Shown here: positions 1 to 6,172 of the stretch, piece after piece
How the letters are laid out: each line of letters opens with the position of its first letter
Numbering within the stretch: the stretch's first letter is position 1
Origin: Candidatus Tectomicrobia bacterium RIFCSPLOWO2_12_FULL_69_37
GTDB taxonomy: Bacteria; UBA8248
Direction: 5' to 3'
DNA length: 32,181 bases
Assembly: GCA_001790955.1 (NCBI GenBank)
Contig: MGDP01000016.1
Span: 1-32,181, forward strand
Position numbers and translations under genes: made by a program
The notes under the pieces: model-generated
The model's database searches: none
Seen by the model: only the letters and a program-made list of their open reading frames with translations
What the model was told of the DNA's origin: nothing

Positions 1-411
1 CTGTTCGAGGATCTCGACCAGATGGCGATCTATCTCCTGATCGCGGGGACATACACCCCGTTCACGCTCGGCCGGCTCAACGGCGTGTGGGGCTGGACGC
101 TGCTCGGGCTCGTGTGGGCCCTGGCCATTGCCGGCATCACACTGAAGGCTGTGGGCAAGCTGCGGTCCGTGAGGGTCTCAACCTGCCTGTACCTGGCGAT
201 GGGCTGGCTCGCCGTCGTCGCGATAAAGCCAATGTGGCTCCTTATGCCGCCGTGGGGATTGTTTTGGATACTGGCCGGCGGTGTCGCGTACACGGTGGGA
301 GTGGGGTTTTTCGCCGCCAAACGGGTTCCCTACAACCACCTGATCTGGCACCTGTTCGTCATCGCGGGCACCACATGCCACTTCATCGCGGTGCTGAGGT
401 ACGCCACCTAG
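1..411 (+). CDS. Hemolysin III / PAQR-family membrane protein, 3' part
   Basis: The frame is open from base 1, so the N-terminus lies outside the window; 136 residues remain and end at TAG. It begins with a version of the family's conserved 'D-H-x-x-I-Y-x-L-I-A-G-T-Y-T-P' motif, here with Gln in place of the usual His. Four or five hydrophobic segments follow. The last carries the paired His pattern HLIWH...CHF typical of the end of hemolysin-III/AdipoR proteins, whose His residues bind a metal in the membrane. Family members (about 210 residues) are integral membrane proteins; bacterial ones are proposed to be hydrolase-like, but their substrates are mostly unknown. No partner gene is visible: the next 800 bases are non-coding. 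The family call is firm, the biochemical role is not. Confidence 0.85.
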   Translation: MFEDLDQMAIYLLIAGTYTPFTLGRLNGVWGWTLLGLVWALAIAGITLKAVGKLRSVRVSTCLYLAMGWLAVVAIKPMWLLMPPWGLFWILAGGVAYTVGVGFFAAKRVPYNHLIWHLFVIAGTTCHFIAVLRYAT

Positions 412-614
412 GGGAGGAAACCCTTGGGACGGTATGCTGGTGAGCGTTGTGCCCGACAATAACAAGATGACGAGCTGGCGGCCTCCCTGCGGGGATACTT
501 TAAGGGCAAGCGTTAGACTCGGACCCGGCCCGCACCAGCAATCGAACGAGTTTTTGGACAGGATGGACTTGAGGACACGGATGCCTCGCAAATTCACTGA
601 TCCGAGGTTTTGAG

Positions 615-763
615 TTCCCTGTTAGGTCGCAAAAATTCCCTGTTAAGTTTTTCGGCACTACGGGCGAATGGTCCTTGAATTCAGGACGCTTTCGCCGATT
701 TGAGGCTCGCCAAGTGGCCTAAAATCTCGAAAATTCCCTGTATTTTCCCTGTTTAACAGGGAA
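615..763. repeat. TTCCCTGT repeat cluster with a palindrome
   Basis: TTCCCTGTTA occurs at 615-624 and again at 636-645, exactly 21 bases (two helical turns) apart. TTCCCTGTAT follows at 734. The cluster ends in TTCCCTGTTTAACAGGGAA (745-763), a perfect inverted repeat with 9-base arms around one T. Four same-strand copies plus one inverted copy within 150 bases is not chance. It could be the end of a decayed insertion element or a protein-binding array. Confidence 0.6.
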
Positions 764-1060
764 TTCGGCGGAGAAGGGTTCGCTCCGGACTGCGCCCACC
801 GCCAACCAGTCTCCTCCGTCATTCTCTGACGCGATCCTTCCCGGAGTTCTCCTGATTCCCCGCAGTTTGCGCCCATTTCATACCCCACCGCCGGATTCTC
901 CAGGGCGGATTCGGGGGCCGATGGTGGCCCCGACCGGCGGGTTTTCTCCGGCGCGATCTTTTCAGTCGGATTTGGCGGGGCGATTACTGCGCGAAGAGAC
1001 CGATCTTCCGGCGTTGCCCGGCCCAGGACAGGGCAGGTCTTTCTCGAGGAGACGGGTGTG

Positions 1061-1166
1061 CCAGTCCCCCGATTTTCGGGGTCTGGCCGTCCAGGATGAA
1101 AGGCTTTGAAATATGTGGCAATCTTCGGGGGTTCAGTTATCGGGAATCTTCCGGGGGCCACCATGA
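1061..1166 (+). repeat. Dispersed ~105-bp repeat, copy A
   Basis: This segment aligns with 15640-15750 in the same orientation and order. Shared blocks include CCGATTTTC, CAGGATGAAA, a TTGAAA-ATAT block, GTGGCAA, and TCTTCCGG followed by CA(T/C)CATGA. Copy B has about 6 extra bases before GTGGCAA. Neither copy is coding. The pair looks like an old MITE-like or other genome-wide intergenic repeat. Confidence 0.65.
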
Positions 1167-1259
1167 GAGCCAAAAAGTCCGATGCCACACGGAAATGGCC
1201 AGATTGGAATACCGAAAATTCGGTGGACCAAGACAGGAGGGGCGGGTCGTGCCCTCTCC

Positions 1260-2234
1260 CTAGGGCTTAAGGATGAGCTTTCCATGATGCCCGCCGCTCC
1301 AGAGGAGTTCATGCGCCGCGTTGGCCTCGGCGAGCGCCATCTCGCGGCAGATGGGCACCTGGAAGTGATTTTTCGCGACCAGCGGGTAAAGGCGCCGCAT
1401 CAGGTCCGGCAGCCTGGGGATCAGGTTCGGCATCGACATGCAGAGGATCCGGGCGTCCTTGAGCAACGTCCTTTGCACGGCGAATGACGCCTTCTCGTCC
1501 AGGGCCTTGGCCGTGCCCAGCACGACGATCCGCCCGCCCGTGCGGATGGCGTCCACGTCCTTGGCGAGGTTCACGTCGGCGGCGGGGTCGACAATGACGT
1601 CCACCCCGCGGCCACCCGTCAGCTCCAAAGAGCGCTCCGCGAAATCCTCCTCACGATAGTTGATCGCCTGATCCGCGCCCAGTCTTTGGCACAGAGCGCA
1701 TTTGTCCTTGGAGCCGGCCGTTGCGAGGACCCGGCATCCCATGATTTTGGCGAGCTGGACGGTCGCCATGCCGACGCCGCCCGCCCCCCCATGGACGAGG
1801 ACCGTCTCCCCGGGACCTGCTTCGGCCTGGATGACGAGAGCGTTCCAGGCAGTGATGAACTGGACCACGATGCCCGCCCCCTCGGCGTAGGTGTAGCTGT
1901 CCGGCAACCCCATCGCCCAGCTCGTGCTCATCCGGACCTTTTCCGCGTAGGAGCCGCCCACGCAGCGGCCGCAGACCCGCTGCCCCATGCGGAAGCCCGA
2001 CGCCCCCGGGCCGATCGCGATGACTTCGCCCGCGGCTTCAGGCCCGGGGATGTACGGAGGCGTGAAATTCTTGTGGAACGGGTGCAGCGCCGCGCGGATG
2101 ACGACGTCAACCGGATGCGCCCCGATGGCGTGCGACCGCACGAGTATTTCGCCCTCCTGCGGCTGCGGATCCTCGACTTCGTCCAGCCGCATCGGATGTT
2201 CAAGACCGAATTTGTGAACGCGGATCGCTTTCAT
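1260..2234 (-). CDS. Zinc-less MDR oxidoreductase (quinone oxidoreductase/enoyl reductase-like)
   Basis: The protein has 324 residues, normal for NADPH:quinone oxidoreductases. The N-terminal GroES-like fold carries the 'P-G-x-E-A-A-G-E-V' motif near residues 63-71. The Rossmann nucleotide-binding loop HGGAGGVGMA lies near 148-157, as in NADPH-dependent zinc-independent MDR enzymes; the zinc ligands of alcohol dehydrogenases are absent. It probably reduces an enone, quinone or enoyl-CoA-type C=C bond in the cytoplasm. ATG at 2234 is chosen because GGGAGGGAAC lies just upstream; a longer frame reaching 2297 would overlap the preceding gene. It is the last gene of a minus-strand operon, 22 bases after the alpha/beta hydrolase. 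The exact substrate cannot be told from sequence. Confidence 0.88.
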   Translation of the reverse strand: MKAIRVHKFGLEHPMRLDEVEDPQPQEGEILVRSHAIGAHPVDVVIRAALHPFHKNFTPPYIPGPEAAGEVIAIGPGASGFRMGQRVCGRCVGGSYAEKVRMSTSWAMGLPDSYTYAEGAGIVVQFITAWNALVIQAEAGPGETVLVHGGAGGVGMATVQLAKIMGCRVLATAGSKDKCALCQRLGADQAINYREEDFAERSLELTGGRGVDVIVDPAADVNLAKDVDAIRTGGRIVVLGTAKALDEKASFAVQRTLLKDARILCMSMPNLIPRLPDLMRRLYPLVAKNHFQVPICREMALAEANAAHELLWSGGHHGKLILKP

Positions 2235-2256
2235 CGTTCCCTCCCAGGACCGCCCT

Positions 2257-3264
2257 TCATTCCTCGAGAAAGTTTTGCACCTCGTTGAAGAGATCATCCC
2301 TGCGCTTCTCGAACTGCACGAAATGAGTGGCGTCTCCGATGATCACGTAACGCTTCCCGGTGGCCCGCGCGAGGGCTCCGAAGAGCCGCTGGGCCTCTTG
2401 ATCGCTGGAGACGAGGTCGTGCTCCCCGCGGATGAGAAGGGCGGGGCATTTCACCTCAGCGGGCTTGTAGAGCGACTGGCCGCGCGTGCGGTCGTAGTGA
2501 TCGGCTATGAGCCCGTTCGGGATCCGCACGCCGTGGGGCCTGCGCCGCGCTCCCTCGGGGTCGTACCGCAGTTGCTCGGCCCAGTATGCGCGCACGGCGT
2601 CCGGCTCCCGCCACAGGGGCGCCTTTCCGCGCGGGAACAGGCGGCTCCAGTTCCATTGCTGGCCTTTCTCGGTCACCCACCGCCACGCCCCCCGGAACTC
2701 GGGATTGAGCCGCCCGGGTTGTTCCGGGTCCTCGAACAGGACGGCGGCGGCGGGGTCGTCGCTGAGATGAAGGGGGGAAAACAGGACCACCTTTTCAACG
2801 CGGCGGGGGTGGGCTGCGGCGAAGGCGGCGGCCAGCATGGTGCCCTGGGCCCAGCCCAGGAGGCTCAGCTGCTCGGCACCGCGTTTCTTGCGGATGAAGC
2901 GGACGGCGGCCTCGACGTCGCGCAGGGCCGTCCGGCCCCGCACGGCGGGAGGGGCGGATGCGGGGTCCCGCTCCATCTCCGGGGGCCGGGTGGACATGCC
3001 GTAGCCCCGGAGCGTGAGCGCGAATACGTCGTAGCCGCGGGCGGCGGCGTAGTCCATCCACGAGTAGCCAGGGAGGGGGAAGTCGAAGCACACGGGGGAC
3101 GGCAGGCTTTGGCCGTGGACCATGAGAAGGACGGGGCGGGCGGCCCCGGAGCGGGTGCGCCCCTGGCATTTTTCCCGCAGATGCAGGCGGATGCCCGGAT
3201 CGCTGGTTTCGATGAGGTGCTCATGCCGATGAAGGCGTATCCTTCGAGGCCGCCGGACTTTCAT
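2257..3264 (-). CDS. Alpha/beta hydrolase-fold protein with Ala at the nucleophile elbow
   Basis: This 335-residue protein has an alpha/beta hydrolase layout: oxyanion-loop region VLLMVHGQ near 45-52, a cap region around 170-260, the acid in LLIRGEHD (Asp283) and the His in GDATHF (His314). The nucleophile elbow, normally G-x-S-x-G, reads G-W-A-Q-G, with Ala139 encoded by GCC where Ser would be TCC. If the sequence is right, the classical serine hydrolase reaction is not available and the protein may be non-catalytic or use another mechanism. It starts 4 bases after the hydroxyacyl-CoA dehydrogenase stop and ends 22 bases before the MDR gene, so the three are probably co-transcribed. A sequencing error or recent inactivation is possible, though the frame is otherwise intact. 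Confidence 0.85.
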   Translation of the reverse strand: MKVRRPRRIRLHRHEHLIETSDPGIRLHLREKCQGRTRSGAARPVLLMVHGQSLPSPVCFDFPLPGYSWMDYAAARGYDVFALTLRGYGMSTRPPEMERDPASAPPAVRGRTALRDVEAAVRFIRKKRGAEQLSLLGWAQGTMLAAAFAAAHPRRVEKVVLFSPLHLSDDPAAAVLFEDPEQPGRLNPEFRGAWRWVTEKGQQWNWSRLFPRGKAPLWREPDAVRAYWAEQLRYDPEGARRRPHGVRIPNGLIADHYDRTRGQSLYKPAEVKCPALLIRGEHDLVSSDQEAQRLFGALARATGKRYVIIGDATHFVQFEKRRDDLFNEVQNFLEE

Positions 3265-3268
3265 AAGC

Positions 3269-4258
3269 TCACTCCTCGCGTTTTTGCAGAGGGATCTGGC
3301 TCCCGGCGCGCGGCGGCAGAGGGGGGAGCGGGGGCTGCTGCATCCACCGGATCAGCTCCCGTCCTCGCGCCTCCACGATTTCCTGGACGCGCGCCTGGGT
3401 CCAGCGGTAGAAGCCCTCTCCCGCCTTGACCCCCAGTTTGCCCTCTTCCGCCATCTTTTCTATCAGGAGAAATGGCCGGTCCCGGTGGCATAGGTGGGGG
3501 AGGATGTTCCGCTGGCTGTTCCGGGCCATGTCGACCCCCGAGAAGTCGGTGAGGAGGAGTATCCCCATCACCGGAAATAAGCGCCCCACGGAGCGCATCA
3601 CGGTGTCAATCGCCTCCGGGGTGGCGTATCCCTCTTCGACCAGATGGAAGGCTTCCCGGCGCAAGGCATTGGTCAGTCTCGATCCGATGTGGCCGGGTAT
3701 CTCCTTGCAGATCACCGGTTCTTTCCCCACGTGCCGGAGCAGGGCGCAGGTCGCCTCGACGGCCTCAGGAGCGGTCTTCTCGCCCGGCACCACCTCGACG
3801 ACCGGCATCAGGGGAGGAGGGGTGTAGTTGTGCGTTGTGATGCAGCGCTCTGGATGTTTGGCGCCGAGTACGATGTCCGAGATGCGAAGCCCCGAGGTTT
3901 CGCTGGCCAAGATGACATGGGGGGGTGCGAGGGCGTCCATCTCCCGAAAAAGCTCTTGCTTGAGGCGAAGCTCGTCCGTGACGGCTTCGACGATGAAGTC
4001 GGACGCACGGACAGCTGCCGCGAAATCCGAGGTCGGCCGAACAAGTTTGAGGGCGGAATCAGCCGCCGCGGGACTCAGAATCCCCGCATCCACGAATTGC
4101 TTCAGGCCCTTTTCGATGTTGGCCATCGCACGGGCTGAACTCTCCTCTGTCCTGTTGAACATCGTGACAGGGTACCCAGCCTGCGCAAATAGCTGAGCTA
4201 CCCCGTGGCCCACATAGCCACCTCCGATAATGCCTATTTTTTCAATTACTTCCGTCAC
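3269..4258 (-). CDS. 3-hydroxyacyl-CoA dehydrogenase family protein
   Basis: From GTG at 4258 the protein is 329 residues. The NAD-binding Rossmann loop IIGGGYVGHG is at residues 10-19. A conserved SETSGL turn is near 119-124 and the catalytic His is in TTHNYTPP (His143), followed by the E-V-V-P-G segment. The C-terminal domain begins at PGHIGSRL, where most relatives have Asn-Arg; Ser here replaces the usual catalytic-site Asn. It resembles the beta-oxidation, L-carnitine or hydroxybutyryl-type dehydrogenases that oxidise a 3-hydroxy group with NAD. The frame stays open to 4426, but that extension runs through the AT-rich promoter palindrome and reads as non-protein, so GTG 4258 is preferred despite a weak ribosome site. 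It heads the minus operon with the hydrolase and MDR genes. Confidence 0.85.
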   Translation of the reverse strand: MTEVIEKIGIIGGGYVGHGVAQLFAQAGYPVTMFNRTEESSARAMANIEKGLKQFVDAGILSPAAADSALKLVRPTSDFAAAVRASDFIVEAVTDELRLKQELFREMDALAPPHVILASETSGLRISDIVLGAKHPERCITTHNYTPPPLMPVVEVVPGEKTAPEAVEATCALLRHVGKEPVICKEIPGHIGSRLTNALRREAFHLVEEGYATPEAIDTVMRSVGRLFPVMGILLLTDFSGVDMARNSQRNILPHLCHRDRPFLLIEKMAEEGKLGVKAGEGFYRWTQARVQEIVEARGRELIRWMQQPPLPPLPPRAGSQIPLQKREE

Positions 4259-4303
4259 CGGATGGGAAAGCACAGGGTAACACCCCGCCGAGGGACTCGC
4301 GTC

Positions 4304-4352
4304 TTGCACAAAACAAGATATCAAGATATATATATCTTTGGTCCGTGCGCAA
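4304..4352. promoter_or_regulatory. Divergent promoter pair over a 16-bp palindrome
   Basis: AAGATATATATATCTT at 4323-4338 is a perfect 16-bp palindrome. Plus-strand promoter: TTGCAC (4304-4309), 17-base spacer, TATATA (4327-4332), serving the AhpD-like/TRAP operon. Minus-strand promoter: TTGCGC (4352-4347), 16-base spacer, TATATC (4330-4325), serving the hydroxyacyl-CoA dehydrogenase operon. Both -10 elements fall on the palindrome, so a dimeric regulator bound there would control both operons. The hexamers are read by eye and the regulator is unknown. Confidence 0.45.
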
Positions 4353-4442
4353 GTAGGATTTGGGTATCCGACGGATTCAGGGCTGCTCTTCAGCTTCCTC
4401 AGAGAACGCTCCGCCGGGTCTTTCATCGGTGAGGATTTCGCG

Positions 4443-5045
4443 ATGCCGCGGCTACCGTACTGCGACGAAGTGGAAACCCCTGCGGACGTGGCTCATCTCT
4501 TTCAGCAAAGCCGGGAACAGTGGGGAATCGTCCCGAATCTCTTCCGCATGATGGGCTACGCGCCCGCTTTTGTGGAGGCATGGCTCGCCAAGGACCGGGG
4601 CCTCCGCCTCGAACGCCTGAAGACCGGTGACATCGAGTTCGTGAAGCTGGAGGAGCTCGCGATCATCAAGGCCAGCGCGATCAACTCGTGCAGCCACTGA
4701 TACGGGCACAACGAGGAGCTCGGTCGGGCTCTCGGGTACACCGGGGAACAGATTGACCTGGTGACGGGCGACGGATGGCGGGAAAGCGGCCTTTTCAGCG
4801 AACGGGAGAAAGCGGTCATCGGCTGGGCGGAGGCGGTGACGCGGATGACCGCCAAGCGCGACGAGAATGCCTGGCGGGCCATGCTGCGGAATTTCAGCAT
4901 CAAAGACGTCGTCACCCTGACGGCTATCGCGGGTTTCACCAACTGCTCGAACCGGGTCGCCGAGGCGCTCCACCTGCTGCCGGAGCCCCCGGGCGAGAGA
5001 ATCAAGTTCCGGAGGGAGGATGGCGCGAAGCTCAACGTTGGGTGA
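4443..5045 (+). CDS. AhpD-like / carboxymuconolactone decarboxylase-family selenoprotein (UGA = Sec86)
   Basis: ATG at 4443 follows GGTGAGGA. The frame reads MPRLPYCDEV... to a TGA at 4698-4700 and then continues in the same frame, without another stop, to TGA 5043-5045: 200 residues including the UGA codon. The UGA sits in N-S-C-S-H-[UGA]-Y-G-H, precisely where CMD/AhpD proteins have the second Cys of the redox CxxC motif, giving Cys83-x-x-Sec86 and His89. The downstream half (GHNEELGRALG, FSEREKAVIGWAEAV, FTNCSNRVAEAL) is typical peroxidase-related CMD sequence and has not decayed. A SECIS-like hairpin follows the UGA. The expected role is thiol/selenol-based peroxide reduction or a related redox reaction. 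It is first in the plus-strand operon, before the TAXI receptor. Alternative: a Cys-to-stop mutation or sequencing error. Automatic annotation would stop at 4700 and might call a second fragment from GTG 4761. Confidence 0.75.
4712..4734 (+). promoter_or_regulatory. Bacterial SECIS-like hairpin downstream of the in-frame UGA
   Basis: C4712-G4734, G4713-C4733 and A4714-U4732 pair. G4715 is bulged. Then 4716-4721 pairs with 4731-4726 (six pairs including one U-G), closing a four-base GGUC loop (4722-4725). Twenty-one bases separate the UGA from the loop, inside the known 16-37 range for bacterial SECIS elements. The loop starts with G and includes GU, and a bulge interrupts the stem, all features SelB recognises in the E. 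coli fdhF element. Confidence 0.65.
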
Positions 5046-5118
5046 AAGGTGGAAGTCCGTCCCCAATCCTTACGAAATGACGCGGCCGCATATGTCCGGC
5101 AAAGGGAGGGTTCGAGAG

Positions 5119-6096
5119 GTGAAGACAAGATCAACACTAGCCATAGCGGCAGCTTTCCTTTCCGCCACTGCCCTGCTTGCGGGGATGGCAGGCGCGGCTC
5201 CGAAAGCGACCATCACGTTCGGGGGCGCTTCCGCGGGCGGCTCCCTCCAGTTGGCGTCAAGCGCCTGGGCCGGCTTCATCATGAAGAACCACCCCGAGTT
5301 CCTCGTTAACGTTGAGACCACGGGGGGAGCCCTCGACAATTTCCGGCTCATCAACACGGGCGAGGTGGATCTGGGATGGGTTGATACGCCGACCCAATAC
5401 GATGGGAAAAAGGGCCTCGGGTGGGCGAAGGGCCGCAAGTACCTGGAAGTGAATACGTGCATTCCTTGGTATCTCGGCAAGACCGAAATGTGGACGGTGG
5501 GCGGAAAGAAACTGACGAAGCTCTCCGACTTGAACGGCAAAGTGATCAGCCCTGGGCCCGCCGCCGGACCCGCGAACTTCATACTCCGCGCCGTCGTTCA
5601 GGAGTTTGGCCTCAAGCCAAGGCGGATTGCCACCATAGGGTGGGGAGACGCCATCAACCAGCAAAAGGACGGCCTCATTGAAGTGGCAACCGTATCCACC
5701 ATCTCTCCCTGGGGGGCGCTCAAGGACCTGGAGCTCACCCACAAGGTCAATTTCTTCTATTTGAGCCGTGCAGAGCTGGAGCGCATCGTCAAGAAAAACC
5801 CCAAGTATTCCATCGCCACCACACCGCGCGGCACCTATAAGAATTTGGAGAGGGATGGCGAGTCCTTGGCGTGGGTGACGGCCATCATGTGCAAGCCGAG
5901 GCTTGATGCGGACTTGGTTTACAAGCTGGTCAAGGCGACCTTTGAAAAGAAGGAGGAGTTGACCAAGCTCATGGGCGTCTACGGGACTCAGCTCGGGTTC
6001 GAGAACATCAAATTTGGGAATGTCATGCCCTTCCACCCGGGAGCTGCCCGCTATTACAAGGAAAAGGGCATGCAACTCCCCAAGATGATCGAGTAG
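5119..6096 (+). CDS. TRAP transporter receptor, TAXI family
   Basis: The protein has 325 residues from GTG 5119, which follows GGGAGGG at 5104-5110; in-frame ATGs at 5077 and 5092 are possible but would bury the signal peptide. The N-terminus (KTRSTLAIAAAFLSATALLAGMAGA) is a Sec signal peptide, so the mature protein is periplasmic. The mature part begins TITFGGASAGGSLQLAS, the ligand-loop pattern of TAXI ('TRAP-associated extracytoplasmic immunogenic') receptors, and includes the conserved SPGPAAGPANF segment near residue 145. It should bind an organic acid or amino-acid-like ligand and hand it to the fused permease encoded 76 bases downstream. The ligand cannot be predicted. Upstream neighbour is the AhpD-like selenoprotein candidate. 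Confidence 0.9.
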   Translation: MKTRSTLAIAAAFLSATALLAGMAGAAPKATITFGGASAGGSLQLASSAWAGFIMKNHPEFLVNVETTGGALDNFRLINTGEVDLGWVDTPTQYDGKKGLGWAKGRKYLEVNTCIPWYLGKTEMWTVGGKKLTKLSDLNGKVISPGPAAGPANFILRAVVQEFGLKPRRIATIGWGDAINQQKDGLIEVATVSTISPWGALKDLELTHKVNFFYLSRAELERIVKKNPKYSIATTPRGTYKNLERDGESLAWVTAIMCKPRLDADLVYKLVKATFEKKEELTKLMGVYGTQLGFENIKFGNVMPFHPGAARYYKEKGMQLPKMIE

Positions 6097-6134
6097 CCGG
6101 TCGTCAGAAGAGAAGTAAGAAAGCGCGAGAGACG

Positions 6135-6156
6135 AAGATGTTCCGGGGAACATCTT
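6135..6156 (+). promoter_or_regulatory. Intercistronic hairpin between TAXI receptor and permease
   Basis: AAGATGTTCC (6135-6144) and GGAACATCTT (6147-6156) are perfect inverted repeats around GG, giving a stem of about 9 bp with a CGGG loop. It lies 38 bases after the receptor stop and 5 bases before the permease ribosome site (GGAGAGG, 6162). No U-run follows. Such structures often stabilise receptor mRNA or reduce permease translation, giving the excess of receptor that binding-protein transporters need; that role is inferred. Confidence 0.5.
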
Positions 6157-6172
6157 GCTCCGGAGAGGCGGC

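Larger units (their letters stand above)
412..1259. other. Non-coding stretch carrying two repeat families
   Basis: No open frame here resembles a known protein. The longest, on the minus strand at 658-1188, is low-complexity and Arg/Pro-rich and looks like a by-product of GC content. The stretch holds a cluster of TTCCCTGT repeats (615-763) and copy A of a roughly 105-bp dispersed repeat (1061-1166). It is probably decayed mobile-element or MITE-like DNA between the membrane protein gene and the convergent MDR operon. No transposase remnant could be identified. Confidence 0.5.

Noticed and set aside
658-1188. A 176-residue minus-strand open frame
   Set aside because: Low-complexity composition, spans two repeat families, no domain-like pattern; judged non-coding.
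4761-5045. A separate small gene starting at GTG 4761
   Set aside because: It is in frame with the upstream AhpD-like part, lacks a ribosome site and is only the C-terminal portion; read-through of UGA explains it better.
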